Shown: positions 1-8,697, counted from the stretch's first letter. The stretch is 64,000 bases of DNA from Flavobacteriaceae bacterium UBA3339 (GCA_002360925.1 DERN01000003.1:195175-259174), one strand, 5' to 3'. The notes: generated by a model not told the origin, from the sequence alone. Numbers and translations: made by a program.

Positions 1-312
1 AATCAACATTAAATCAATTACATCGGTTTCTAAATTAGCTAAACTTGTTTCAATTGCATTTTTCGCTTTTTCGTAACCGCGCTCGCTTGCCCAAATCTTT
101 GTTGTTAAAAACAAATCAGAGCGTTTCTTTCCCGAAGTTTTAATCGCTTCGGCAATCTCTTTTTCATTTTTATAAGCCGCTGCTGTATCAATATGTGTAT
201 ATCCGGCATTTAACGCCCAATGAATAACTTGTTCAACATTTTCTGTTAATTGCCAAGTTCCAAAACCAATTTCAGAAATTGTAACTCCGTTGTTTAATTT
301 ATATGAATTCAT
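1..312 (-). CDS. aldo/keto reductase, N-terminal part (runs off the window)
   Basis: The reverse strand from the ATG at 312 encodes about 104 residues and is still open at base 1, so the gene is cut by the window edge. It opens with GFGTWQL and then HIDTAAAYKNE, which carries the conserved Asp and Tyr of the aldo/keto reductase active site, followed by LTTKIWASERGY with the conserved Lys region. Family members are NAD(P)H-dependent cytosolic oxidoreductases acting on aldehydes or ketones; the substrate cannot be told. A TAAATTTG -7 box lies at 356-363 on the same strand, about 45 bases upstream of the start. Confidence 0.88.
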   Translation of the reverse strand, partial: MNSYKLNNGVTISEIGFGTWQLTENVEQVIHWALNAGYTHIDTAAAYKNEKEIAEAIKTSGKKRSDLFLTTKIWASERGYEKAKNAIETSLANLETDVIDLMLI

Positions 313-324
313 AATGTTTGTTGT

Positions 325-446
325 AAAGATTCGTTCTTAAATAAATCAATTTCTACAAATTTAAGGTTAATGAATTTCTAAAAAGATTCGTTTTATGTAT
401 TTAAATAAACTTTATGAATCTTATTTTATAACGACATTTAATGTCG
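325..446. promoter_or_regulatory. divergent control region with repeated AAGATTC motifs and a 15-bp palindrome
   Basis: The spacer between the leftward reductase gene and the rightward gene at 481 holds several elements. AAAGATTCGTT occurs at 325-335 and again at 382-392, and GAATCTT at 416-422 is its inverted copy. A TAAATTTG -7 box for the leftward gene is at 356-363. A perfect palindrome, CGACAT-TTA-ATGTCG, lies at 432-446. CACTTTTG, a one-mismatch -7 box (C for T), lies about 20 bases before the ATG at 481, and the palindrome would overlap the matching -33 region. The repeats look like operators. No regulator is identified. Confidence 0.4.
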
Positions 447-480
447 ACCTGATGTTGCACTTTTGTAAAAAATCAATATC

Positions 481-888
481 ATGACAACTTATTCACGACA
501 CAAATACGAATTACTTCATTTAGAATTAAAAATTACCGATCATTCGATGCAAAAAGCAATTTGGGAAGAAATTCAAGATAGAAATTCTATAAAAATGTAT
601 CAAGATTTGATTAATTCTTTAGAACTTCAGAAGGAACATTATTTAAATAATTTATTGATTAGTTTAGGAAAAACCGAGATAACCGAAACAAATATTGAAG
701 AAATAAAAAGTTGCTACGAGTTGATTGAACAGTACAGTAAAAAACATTATAGTTCGCTTTTTAAATCGCATGTAAATAGAACAGTTGAAGATTATCAGAA
801 AAAATATGGCGATTTTTTAATTCGAAATCAATTGCGAAAAGCTACAGAAATAGAAAAGATCATTTTAGGTTTAGAAAGTAAAGTGTAA
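481..888 (+). CDS. hypothetical protein, 135 residues, helical
   Basis: I do not recognise this family. The product is small, highly charged, and has no signal peptide, membrane segment or cysteine cluster. Runs of Glu, Lys, Leu and Ile suggest a mostly alpha-helical cytosolic protein, perhaps with short coiled coils around residues 60-130. The reading frame is clean from an ATG at 481, and codon use matches its neighbours. It is the first of a run of small rightward genes up to 1962, with a 32-base gap to the next. A palindrome at 432-446 sits over its probable promoter, so it may be under repressor control. Confidence 0.6.
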   Translation: MTTYSRHKYELLHLELKITDHSMQKAIWEEIQDRNSIKMYQDLINSLELQKEHYLNNLLISLGKTEITETNIEEIKSCYELIEQYSKKHYSSLFKSHVNRTVEDYQKKYGDFLIRNQLRKATEIEKIILGLESKV

Positions 889-920
889 TTATTTTTCTAT
901 CTTTAGAGGAAAAACATATC

Positions 921-1295
921 ATGAATATTTCTTTAACATTAATAAGTTTGTCCTTAAGTTTATTCTGTTGTCTAAACGCAGCTAAAGCTCAAAACAATTC
1001 TATCGATACTAAAACTATTGATATTACGTACGATAATTCAGATGAAGCAAAAGATTTTATTGTTTTTGGACTTATTGATCACAGCAATTCTAAAGAAATT
1101 TTAGATTTTAGAGAAAAATATGGTGTCGGTTATAAATTCGAAAATTGTGTTATAGATCCTTTTAGCTATTCTAAAGCCAAAAAAAACAATAATAAACTAA
1201 TTGAAACATTAAATGAGAAATATGGCTTTGATTGGAAAAATGATATTCCGTATCCTATTGTAGGTATAAATTCGCAAGAAATAGAAAACGACTAA
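921..1295 (+). CDS. small secreted protein of unknown function
   Basis: The 124-residue product starts with a clear type I signal peptide: a hydrophobic stretch ending LNAAKAQ at about residue 24. The mature part is acidic and contains FREKYGVGYKFENCVIDPF, then KLIETLNEKYGF and a WKNDIPYP segment. This pattern recurs in small uncharacterised Bacteroidota proteins, but I cannot attach a function. The single mature cysteine is in the FENCVIDP motif. The gene is followed after three bases by the next reading frame, in the same phase, so the two are probably co-transcribed and translationally linked. Confidence 0.6.
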   Translation: MNISLTLISLSLSLFCCLNAAKAQNNSIDTKTIDITYDNSDEAKDFIVFGLIDHSNSKEILDFREKYGVGYKFENCVIDPFSYSKAKKNNNKLIETLNEKYGFDWKNDIPYPIVGINSQEIEND

Positions 1296-1298
1296 CTT

Positions 1299-1712
1299 TT
1301 GACTTCATCGCCTATAAATATATCTAAGAACCAAGTTTTAAGAAAAAGTATTTATGTGCTTTTTATAATTTCGGGTTTAACAATTGCTTTAGGACAAAAA
1401 CTTGGAATTACTTGGTGGTCTTTTTTTCAAAATTATTGGAACGATCTTATTATTATTCCGCTCATACTAAAAGTTGTTCTTTGGATTTTACGCAAAATTC
1501 GCGGAAACAATTTTAGCTTACACCCTTTTTATATTTTGTTCGGTTGTTTATATTTTAGTATCTTGTTCGAGTATATTCTTCCTAAGTTTCACGCACGATA
1601 CACAGCAGATTTTTTAGATGTTTTCATGTATTTTCTGGGAGGATTTATTTTTTACATTTTAGAGAATGATACATATAAAATGTCCGCAATGTGGAGAATT
1701 CAGCACAGATGA
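1299..1712 (+). CDS. small integral membrane protein, TTG start
   Basis: This 137-residue frame begins with TTG at 1299, directly after the in-frame TAA of the preceding gene and one CTT codon. No in-frame ATG occurs until well inside the protein, so TTG is the only usable start. At least three or four hydrophobic segments are visible: residues 17-33, about 45-63, about 78-95 and about 108-122. The last is followed by a short basic tail. I do not recognise the family. The gene overlaps the next one by 47 bases in another frame, so its last 15 residues share DNA with the start of the zinc-ribbon protein. Confidence 0.5.
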   Translation: MTSSPINISKNQVLRKSIYVLFIISGLTIALGQKLGITWWSFFQNYWNDLIIIPLILKVVLWILRKIRGNNFSLHPFYILFGCLYFSILFEYILPKFHARYTADFLDVFMYFLGGFIFYILENDTYKMSAMWRIQHR

Positions 1713-1962
1713 GAATATTTGTTTATCATGTGGAGCTGCGTTAAAAAGCGAAAAAACTCATAAAAAAACGATTGAAAAGCAACATAAAGAACGAATTTCG
1801 AAACCTATTGAACCACCAAAAATAATGGTTGTTCTAAAAAAATGGCAGCAACATCCTAATATTATTTTACAAGGTTTGGGATATTTGCTTTACAGCGTTG
1901 CGTTTGTTCTTTTTGCTATTTTTTCGTTTATCGCATGGTTTATTGCCGCAATTGCTGTGTAA
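1666..1962 (+). CDS. zinc-ribbon membrane protein, 98 residues
   Basis: The ATG at 1666 is followed at once by IHIKCPQCGEF and then ICLSCGAAL, two CxxC knuckles 12 residues apart that form a short zinc ribbon. A basic linker (about residues 25-60) leads to one long hydrophobic segment near the C-terminus (about 70-97). This is a common layout for small zinc-ribbon proteins anchored in the membrane; no function is established. The start must lie here because the first CxxC begins at residue 5, which forces the 47-base overlap with the upstream gene. The downstream gene is convergent, 5 bases away. Confidence 0.65.
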   Translation: MIHIKCPQCGEFSTDENICLSCGAALKSEKTHKKTIEKQHKERISKPIEPPKIMVVLKKWQQHPNIILQGLGYLLYSVAFVLFAIFSFIAWFIAAIAV

Positions 1963-1967
1963 AACAG

Positions 1968-2945
1968 TTATTTTACATACACATTATTGAAATCTATTTT
2001 TCTTAAATCGGCAAATGTTCCTTTTGTTTGATTGACTTTATTTAAACGAAATTCTTTTGAACCTTCTTTTATTAATATCTCTTTTTCAGAAATTATATAA
2101 GTAGTTTTATTATTCGTAAACAAAAACGCTTTTGCTTTTTCATTATAGAAAAAAGCCTTGTTATACTCTAGTTCAACCTTATCATCTTTATCGGTAAAAA
2201 CGTAATACAAATTATCGTTCATTCCTTCCATTAAATACATTTTCTTACCATTTTCGAAAAGAATCGTAAATTCAGGAGTATTATATTCGGTTTCGAAAAT
2301 CTTTTCAAAACTTTCCTGCATCTTTCCGTTTACTCGCTTTTGAATTGAATTTTCTACAAACATTCCATTGTAATATTCTTCAATAATTTCAATCGGAACT
2401 ACTCTATTATTTTCAAACACATAAGTTGAATATTGATGCCAGCAACAACCGCTTTTGGTCATCGTATACAATTCTTCTTTTTCATGATCAACACTAAACA
2501 TTCCGCAATATTCCGAAGCTAATTGAGTAAAATCCTCACTAAATTCAAAACCATTTTTTGTAGCCAAATACACATCATAAGAAGGTCCGCCGTAACAACT
2601 AAAAAATCCGCTTCTAATTGCAATGTCTTCTTTGTCATCAAAATTAAAATCTTCCATAATTAAGATGCTTTGCTCGCCATACGGAATTTGTTTTATATTG
2701 GTTCTTGCTTGTCCGTTTTCCAAATCATATTCAGAAAGAAAAGCAAATGCGGAAAGAATTTCTTTACCCGTTTTTTTATCATATAAAACTAATTGACAAT
2801 TTCCGTCGACTTCATCATCGGTTTCTTTACTCAAAAAAATGGTTCCCGAATACTGATCCGAAAAGTCTATTAATTCAATTGAATTTGAATCCTGAGCAAA
2901 TGCGGATAAATAAAATAACGAAAGTAACAGAGAAAACTTTTTCAT
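1968..2945 (-). CDS. secreted XAC2610-like protein
   Basis: The 325-residue product has a type I signal peptide ending near FAQDS (about residue 18). The central part contains DFNFDDKEDIAIRSGF followed by YGGPSYDVYL. A segment of the form DFNFDGxxD...GGPSYxVY is characteristic of proteins annotated as XAC2610-related, which resemble Ca-binding EF-hand-like loops or FG-GAP elements. Cysteines at FSCYGG, EYCGM and SGCCW may form disulfides in the periplasm. It is read leftward, just downstream of the UbiA-like gene with a 7-base gap, and probably shares its transcript. Its role is unknown. Confidence 0.6.
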   Translation of the reverse strand: MKKFSLLLSLFYLSAFAQDSNSIELIDFSDQYSGTIFLSKETDDEVDGNCQLVLYDKKTGKEILSAFAFLSEYDLENGQARTNIKQIPYGEQSILIMEDFNFDDKEDIAIRSGFFSCYGGPSYDVYLATKNGFEFSEDFTQLASEYCGMFSVDHEKEELYTMTKSGCCWHQYSTYVFENNRVVPIEIIEEYYNGMFVENSIQKRVNGKMQESFEKIFETEYNTPEFTILFENGKKMYLMEGMNDNLYYVFTDKDDKVELEYNKAFFYNEKAKAFLFTNNKTTYIISEKEILIKEGSKEFRLNKVNQTKGTFADLRKIDFNNVYVK

Positions 2946-2952
2946 ATTGTTT

Positions 2953-3786
2953 TTAATTAAAATTAAACAAAATGATTAACAAATACCACAAAATCGGAAC
3001 GCTTTCTACCCAAAAGAGCGTATAATATTTAGATCGATTTGGCGATGCAAAAAGAGTAAATATTCCTATTACAAAAACTAAAATCAAATTAATAAACCAT
3101 TGATTGGGATAATAATTGACTTTGAAAAATTCGAGGAAATAGAAAGGAAAAAGTAAAAGAGCTATTAACAATTTTGTCTTCCTTACGCCTATTGTTTGTG
3201 GAACAGTTTTTAGTCGTAAATCGTCATATTTTAAGTCGCTTATTTCAAAAATTAAAATCAGAATTAACGTCAATAAAAAACGTTGTAAAAACTTAAATAT
3301 AATATCAATTCCTATTTCTTGTTCGGCATTTATCATCGGAAGCAATGTGGTAACTCCTGCCCAACAAACCGAAACAATATAAATTTTAATTCCGGCTAAA
3401 TTCCGAAGATTTGTTTTCGCCTTTGCTACCGGAATTACATATAATCCGCATAAAACGCCAAAACCAATTGTTGTTAATTTGGCATCCCACTGTAATTTAA
3501 AAAAACAATAAATGGTAACTAAAAAACTGAATAAACTCAATGCTATAATCGCCTTCATAGATTTAGTAAACGTTCTATTTTTAGCGATATAAACACCGTA
3601 TTTTATAAAGTTATAACTAAAAACGGTTCCGAAAAAAACCAAAGCAGTAACGATTACATCAAACGGAAGATGACAAAAATAAAAAGTCATTTGTACCAAA
3701 GCGGTTGCAGCCAAAGCTACATGCAAGCTGGCATTTAAATACCAATCTAAAAAGCGCCATGTATTTCTATTAGTTTGCTGTTCCAT
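2953..3786 (-). CDS. UbiA-superfamily-like integral membrane protein
   Basis: The 277-residue protein shows about eight hydrophobic segments, the size and layout of UbiA prenyltransferases. The second Asp-rich motif is recognisable as EISDLKYDDLRLKTVPQT in the cytosolic loop after the sixth segment. The first motif, normally NxxxDxxxD, is replaced by YNFIKYGVYI, which keeps the Asn but lacks both Asp. UbiA enzymes need both motifs to bind Mg-diphosphate, so this may be a divergent or inactive member. Function and substrate cannot be given. The start ATG at 3786 leaves a 106-base spacer shared with the divergent gcvP gene. Confidence 0.6.
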   Translation of the reverse strand: MEQQTNRNTWRFLDWYLNASLHVALAATALVQMTFYFCHLPFDVIVTALVFFGTVFSYNFIKYGVYIAKNRTFTKSMKAIIALSLFSFLVTIYCFFKLQWDAKLTTIGFGVLCGLYVIPVAKAKTNLRNLAGIKIYIVSVCWAGVTTLLPMINAEQEIGIDIIFKFLQRFLLTLILILIFEISDLKYDDLRLKTVPQTIGVRKTKLLIALLLFPFYFLEFFKVNYYPNQWFINLILVFVIGIFTLFASPNRSKYYTLFWVESVPILWYLLIILFNFN

Positions 3787-3841
3787 AACTTGTTGCTATT
3801 CACAACTCTTAATTTTTTTAATGTGATAAAATTAATCAAAT

Positions 3842-3881
3842 AATTAGTTGTATTTTTGTATGCTTTAAAACACAACTAATT
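3842..3881 (+). promoter_or_regulatory. gcvP promoter region with 10-bp inverted repeat
   Basis: TATTTTTG at 3851-3858 matches the Bacteroidota -7 consensus TAnnTTTG exactly and lies 34 bases before the gcvP ATG; no good TTTG -33 box was found. AATTAGTTGT (3842-3851) and ACAACTAATT (3872-3881) are perfect inverted copies that flank the -7 box. A related CACAACTCTTAATTTTTTT stretch occurs at about 3811. The arms could be operator half-sites. A hairpin with a T run just before the ATG is the other reading. Confidence 0.45.
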
Positions 3882-3892
3882 TTTTAACGTAA

Positions 3893-6742
3893 ATGAAGAC
3901 AAATACATTTGCTTTAAGACATATCGGACCAAGAGTTACCGATTTGCAACATATGTTTGACACTGTGGGAGTGAAAGATATGGATCAATTATTATACGAA
4001 ACTTTTCCTGACAAAATTCGTTTAGAAAAAGACATCGTTTTAGATCCTGCAATGACAGAATACGAATATTTAGCTCATGCTACGGCTTTAGGAGCGCAAA
4101 ATAAAGTATTTAAATCAATGATTGGTTTAGGATATAACGAGGCAATCGTTCCTGCAGTAATCCAACGCAACATATTTGAAAATCCGGGTTGGTACACAGC
4201 TTATACTCCTTATCAAGCAGAAATTGCTCAAGGACGTTTAGAAGCTTTATTGAATTTCCAAACTACTGTAATTGAATTATCTGGAATGGAAATTGCAAAT
4301 GCTTCGTTATTAGACGAATCTACAGCAGCAGCTGAAGCTATGGCTTTGTTGTTCGACGTTCGTACTAGAGATCAAAAGAAAAACAACGCAAATAAATTAT
4401 TTGTTTCTGAAGAAATTCTTCCTCAAACGTTATCTGTTTTAATGACACGTTCTACTCCAATCGGTATTGAAGTTGTTGTTGGAAATCATGAAACATTTGA
4501 TTTTTCTGAAGATTATTTCGCAGCTATTCTTCAATATCCTGGGAAATATGGTCAGGTTCACGATTACGAAGATTTTATCAATCAAGCACATTCAAAAGAT
4601 ATTAAAGTTGCCGTTGCAGCCGATATTTTATCATTAGCTCGTATGAAATCTCCAGGAGAAATGGGTGCTGATGTTGTAGTTGGAACAACTCAACGTTTCG
4701 GTATTCCATTAGGTTTTGGAGGTCCTCACGCAGGTTTCTTCGCTACAAAAGAAGAATACAAACGTTCTATGCCGGGTCGTATCATCGGAGTTTCTCAAGA
4801 TGCTAATGGAAACCGCGCTTTACGTATGGCTTTACAAACTCGTGAGCAACATATTAAACGCGAAAAAGCTACTTCTAACATTTGTACTGCTCAAGTTTTA
4901 TTGGCAGTTATGGCAGGAATGTACGCTGTTTATCACGGACCGCAAGGTTTACGCAGAATCGCGAACGAAGCGCACGCAAAAGCTGTTACAATTGATAGCG
5001 AATTGACTAAATTAGGTTTTGAACAATTAAACAATTCGTATTTCGATACTATTTTAGTAAAAGCAGATGCTGAAAAAGTACAAGCAGTTGCCGAAGCAAA
5101 AGAATTCAACTTCTATTATGTTGATGCTAATACGGTTTCTATTTCTGTAAACGAAACTATTTCTTTAAACGATATCAATACCGTAATCGGTATTTTTGCT
5201 GAAGTAGCAGGAAAATCGTTCGAACCAGTTACAGAATTCTCTCAAGAAGCTTTAATTCCGGTTAAATTAGAAAGAACTTCTCGTTTCTTAGAGCACGATG
5301 TATTCAATACATATCATTCTGAATCGCAATTGATGCGTTACATCAAAAAATTAGAGCGTAAAGATTTAGCTTTAAACCATTCTATGATTTCATTAGGATC
5401 TTGTACCATGAAATTGAATGCTGCAGCTGAAATGTTACCTTTAAGCAATCCGAATTGGAATAATATTCACCCTTTTGCGCCGGCAAATCAAACAGAAGGT
5501 TACTTAAATATGTTGCACAAATTAGAGCAGCAATTAAATGTAATTACTGGTTTTGCAGGAACAACGTTACAACCAAACTCTGGAGCTCAAGGAGAATATG
5601 CAGGATTAATGGTTATTCGCGCTTATCACGAATCTCGTGGCGAAGGTCATCGTAATATTGCTTTAATTCCGGCTTCGGCTCACGGAACAAATCCGGCTTC
5701 GGCAGCAATGGCAGGAATGAAAGTTGTGGTTACAAAAACAACCGAAGACGGAAATATTGACGTAGAAGATTTAAAAGCAAAAGCTGAATTACATAAAGAT
5801 AATTTATCTTGTGTTATGATTACGTATCCTTCAACTCACGGAGTTTACGAATCGGCTATTATCGAAATCACAAACATTATCCACGAAAACGGAGGACAAG
5901 TTTATATGGATGGTGCCAATATGAACGCTCAGGTTGGGTTGACAAATCCTGCTAAAATTGGTGCCGATGTTTGTCACTTAAACTTACACAAAACATTCGC
6001 AATTCCTCACGGAGGTGGAGGTCCAGGTGTTGGACCAATCTGTGTGGCACAACATTTAGTTGAGTTCTTACCTACAAACCCTATTATAAAAGTGGGTGGA
6101 GATAATGCTATTACAGCTATTTCGGCTGCTCCTTACGGATCTGCTTTAGTTTGTTTAATTTCATACGGATACATTTCGATGTTAGGAGCCGACGGATTAA
6201 AACAATCTACCATGACTGCAATCTTAAACGCTAACTACATGAAAGCACGTTTAAGCGAAGGATACGAAGTATTGTATTCTGGTGAAAGAGGTCGCGCAGC
6301 TCACGAAATGATTATTGATTGCCGTATGTTTAAAACAAAAGGAATCGAAGTTACAGATATTGCAAAACGTTTAATGGATTACGGTTTCCACGCGCCAACG
6401 GTTTCTTTCCCGGTTGCAGGAACCTTAATGATTGAACCAACTGAATCGGAAGATTTAGCTGAAATTAATCGTTTTTGTGATGCAATGTTATCAATCCGTA
6501 AAGAAATTGAAGCTGCTACAGCCGAAGATACAAACAACGTATTGAAAAACGCACCGCATACTTTAGCTATGTTAACTGCCGAAACTTGGGAACAACCTTA
6601 TTCTCGTGAAAAAGCAGCTTATCCGTTAGAATATATTGCAGAAAACAAATTCTGGCCTACAGTTCGTAGAATTGATGATGCTTATGGCGACAGAAACTTA
6701 GTTTGTTCTTGCGCTCCTATTGAAGCTTATATGGAAGCTTAA
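3893..6742 (+). CDS. gcvP: glycine dehydrogenase (aminomethyl-transferring), P-protein
   Basis: The 949-residue protein is the P-protein of the glycine cleavage system. It uses PLP to decarboxylate glycine and passes the aminomethyl group to the lipoyl arm of the H-protein (gcvH, not in this window). It is the single-chain form, with two homologous aminotransferase-like halves. The C-terminal half carries LNLHKTFAIPHGGGGPG, with the PLP lysine near residue 700; SHGTNPASAAMAG-type and SLGSCTMKLN segments are also present. Its length is normal for the family. It is monocistronic, with its own promoter and a strong terminator. Identification is secure. Confidence 0.97.
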   Translation: MKTNTFALRHIGPRVTDLQHMFDTVGVKDMDQLLYETFPDKIRLEKDIVLDPAMTEYEYLAHATALGAQNKVFKSMIGLGYNEAIVPAVIQRNIFENPGWYTAYTPYQAEIAQGRLEALLNFQTTVIELSGMEIANASLLDESTAAAEAMALLFDVRTRDQKKNNANKLFVSEEILPQTLSVLMTRSTPIGIEVVVGNHETFDFSEDYFAAILQYPGKYGQVHDYEDFINQAHSKDIKVAVAADILSLARMKSPGEMGADVVVGTTQRFGIPLGFGGPHAGFFATKEEYKRSMPGRIIGVSQDANGNRALRMALQTREQHIKREKATSNICTAQVLLAVMAGMYAVYHGPQGLRRIANEAHAKAVTIDSELTKLGFEQLNNSYFDTILVKADAEKVQAVAEAKEFNFYYVDANTVSISVNETISLNDINTVIGIFAEVAGKSFEPVTEFSQEALIPVKLERTSRFLEHDVFNTYHSESQLMRYIKKLERKDLALNHSMISLGSCTMKLNAAAEMLPLSNPNWNNIHPFAPANQTEGYLNMLHKLEQQLNVITGFAGTTLQPNSGAQGEYAGLMVIRAYHESRGEGHRNIALIPASAHGTNPASAAMAGMKVVVTKTTEDGNIDVEDLKAKAELHKDNLSCVMITYPSTHGVYESAIIEITNIIHENGGQVYMDGANMNAQVGLTNPAKIGADVCHLNLHKTFAIPHGGGGPGVGPICVAQHLVEFLPTNPIIKVGGDNAITAISAAPYGSALVCLISYGYISMLGADGLKQSTMTAILNANYMKARLSEGYEVLYSGERGRAAHEMIIDCRMFKTKGIEVTDIAKRLMDYGFHAPTVSFPVAGTLMIEPTESEDLAEINRFCDAMLSIRKEIEAATAEDTNNVLKNAPHTLAMLTAETWEQPYSREKAAYPLEYIAENKFWPTVRRIDDAYGDRNLVCSCAPIEAYMEA

Positions 6743-6761
6743 TCGCTTTATTCTTATAAAC

Positions 6762-6791
6762 AAAACGCTCAACTGAAAAGTTGAGCGTTTT
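6762..6791. terminator. bidirectional terminator between gcvP and the convergent gene
   Basis: AAAACGCTCAACT (6762-6774) and AGTTGAGCGTTTT (6779-6791) form a 13-bp stem with a GAAA tetraloop. A and T runs at both ends allow it to work for gcvP on the plus strand and for the leftward gene ending at 6817. Confidence 0.9.
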
Positions 6792-6816
6792 CTTATTTAG
6801 AACAAATGTTATTACT

Positions 6817-7506
6817 TTAAAAAACATATCCTATTTTTACATTCGCCGGAATATTTAATGTAAAACCTTTCATTTCATTATTACTAGAATCAAATACGTT
6901 TGGATGTCGAGAATTTTGCATTTTATCTGTAAGATTATCCCTGTCGTAATGTTTTACGTTTTTATACTTTAAACCTATACCAAAAGAAAAATCAAAAATA
7001 AAATTGTTGTATCTTTTTTGTAATCCATATTTAAAGTTCAAAACTATTTTTTCTTTTTCTACACCAAATTCATCTTTATATTCGTTTAAAAGAGGTTCAT
7101 CTTGTGAAACTTCTGTACCAAATATTGCTGTAAACTTATAATCTACTTTCGTATAAGCCACATCCACAGAAAAATAGGGTTGATTATATTTTGTTTGCTG
7201 AAATATTTTTCTTGTAGACGAATTAAGAAAGTACTTTTCTTCTAAGCCAATACGAAAACCTTTTAATTGCCTAAAATCTCCTATCCGAAATATATCTGTG
7301 AGATATGCTGTAGCTATTTGTGTAGAGAAATTACCTGTTCTTCTTTCGTAACTAATTTCAACACTTGTATTTATTGGATCGATCATCTTTACAGGTGAAA
7401 ATTTGATTTGATTTTTATGAATTTCAAAATCAGTTTGTCCGTAACTATTAACCGCAAACAGTACAAAAGTTGTTATAAAGTAAAGAAATTTATCGTTTGA
7501 TTTCAT
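6817..7506 (-). CDS. putative outer-membrane beta-barrel protein
   Basis: From the ATG at 7506 the product has 229 residues; a TTG at 7530 would add eight residues before the signal peptide and is less likely. A signal peptide ends near AVNSYGQ. The mature part opens with NQIKFSPVKMIDPINTSVEISYERR, a pattern seen in Bacteroidota outer-membrane proteins of about 200 residues, and continues with alternating polar and aromatic stretches up to a C-terminal NVKIGYVF. The terminal Phe and the alternation suggest a small beta-barrel. Specific function is unknown. A 162-base spacer with no gene separates it from lpxD. Confidence 0.55.
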   Translation of the reverse strand: MKSNDKFLYFITTFVLFAVNSYGQTDFEIHKNQIKFSPVKMIDPINTSVEISYERRTGNFSTQIATAYLTDIFRIGDFRQLKGFRIGLEEKYFLNSSTRKIFQQTKYNQPYFSVDVAYTKVDYKFTAIFGTEVSQDEPLLNEYKDEFGVEKEKIVLNFKYGLQKRYNNFIFDFSFGIGLKYKNVKHYDRDNLTDKMQNSRHPNVFDSSNNEMKGFTLNIPANVKIGYVF

Positions 7507-7692
7507 GTGTTTTAATTGTTTATCTAACAATGTGTTTTATCCAAATATACAAAACAAAAACGCCATGCATAGCACAGCGTTATATTCTTAATAATTATTG
7601 AAGTAAACGATGAATTACAGAACAGTATACTTACTTCTAAATCACTTTTACCAATAATGCTATTCATTAATCATAGCACGTATTGTTTTTAT

Positions 7693-8697
7693 CTAATTAT
7701 TCTTCTTACTTTCATTCAGCATTCGCTTCATAAAAGCCCATTGTTTTAAAGTATCTCTAGCTTCTAATGCAGGATATCCTAACATCGTTTTTCCGGCTTC
7801 AACGTCTCCAGTAACTCCAGAACCTGCGCCAATAACAGCACGATCGCCTATTATAGTATGATCTTTAATAGAAGCACTTCCGCCAATAATAACTCCGTTT
7901 CCTAATTTAACCGACCCAGCTAAACCGCTATTTCCTGCCATAATACAAAACATTCCTAACTCACTGTTATGTCCTATTTGTACTAAATTATCAATCTTAC
8001 AACCGTCGCCTAAAATAGTTGAACTAAATTTTCCTCGATCAACACAAGAATTCGCTCCAATTTCAACCTGATTTCCAATCACAACATCTCCAATTTGAGG
8101 AATCTTAACCAAACCTCTTTCAGGACAAGGACGGAAACCAAATCCATCAGCTCCAATCGTTGCGTTTGGATGAATTATGCATTGATGTCCAATTTTACTG
8201 CGCTCGCGAATAACAGCTCCCGACCAAATCACCGTTTGCTTTCCTATAACACAATCATCTAAAACGGTCACATTCGGATATAAAATAGTTCCATCACCTA
8301 TTTCGGTTCTTGGACCAACGTAACATTGCGCGCCAATTTTAACACCATTTCCAATTTTTGCCGTTTCATCAATCACAGCTGTTGGATGAATATCAACTTT
8401 AAATTCGGGCATTGGAGAAGCGAATAACTCTAAAACCTGCGACATTGCCAAATCGGCATTATCAACTTGTATAAAGGCGCGATTATCGCCAGGAACAATC
8501 GAAATATCCTTATTTACCACAGCAACGCTAGCTGCAGACGTATTCCAATACTTCTCGTACTTTTTATTTCCGATAAAAGAAATATCGGTCGATTTTGCCC
8601 TTCCCAATTCTTCGGTAGACGTAATATTCTGAGAAGTAGAGCCAATGATAACTCCTTTTAAAATGTCATTGATTTCAAAAACTGAATACGATTTCAT
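7693..8697 (-). CDS. lpxD: UDP-3-O-acylglucosamine N-acyltransferase (LpxD type)
   Basis: The 334-residue protein combines an N-terminal uridine-binding domain (about residues 1-100) with a long left-handed beta-helix of hexapeptide repeats (about 105-310), such as IGNGVKIGAQCYVG and IGDRAVIGAGSGV. LpxD enzymes transfer a 3-hydroxyacyl chain from acyl carrier protein to UDP-3-O-acyl-glucosamine in lipid A synthesis. The catalytic His sits in LVQIGHNSELG near residue 243. The C-terminus has the usual helical end. Flavobacteria often carry a second lpxD copy elsewhere in the lpx operon; this one stands alone, so it may be a paralog with other acyl or sugar specificity. Confidence 0.88.
   Translation of the reverse strand: MKSYSVFEINDILKGVIIGSTSQNITSTEELGRAKSTDISFIGNKKYEKYWNTSAASVAVVNKDISIVPGDNRAFIQVDNADLAMSQVLELFASPMPEFKVDIHPTAVIDETAKIGNGVKIGAQCYVGPRTEIGDGTILYPNVTVLDDCVIGKQTVIWSGAVIRERSKIGHQCIIHPNATIGADGFGFRPCPERGLVKIPQIGDVVIGNQVEIGANSCVDRGKFSSTILGDGCKIDNLVQIGHNSELGMFCIMAGNSGLAGSVKLGNGVIIGGSASIKDHTIIGDRAVIGAGSGVTGDVEAGKTMLGYPALEARDTLKQWAFMKRMLNESKKNN

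Noticed and set aside
3787..3892. Glycine riboswitch before gcvP
   Set aside because: Only 106 bases, shared with a divergent gene and without paired aptamer-like helices; only an inverted repeat and a promoter were seen.
7531..7692. A gene or structured RNA between the barrel-like gene and lpxD
   Set aside because: Only a weak 5-bp inverted repeat near 7560 and no open frame; reported as empty.
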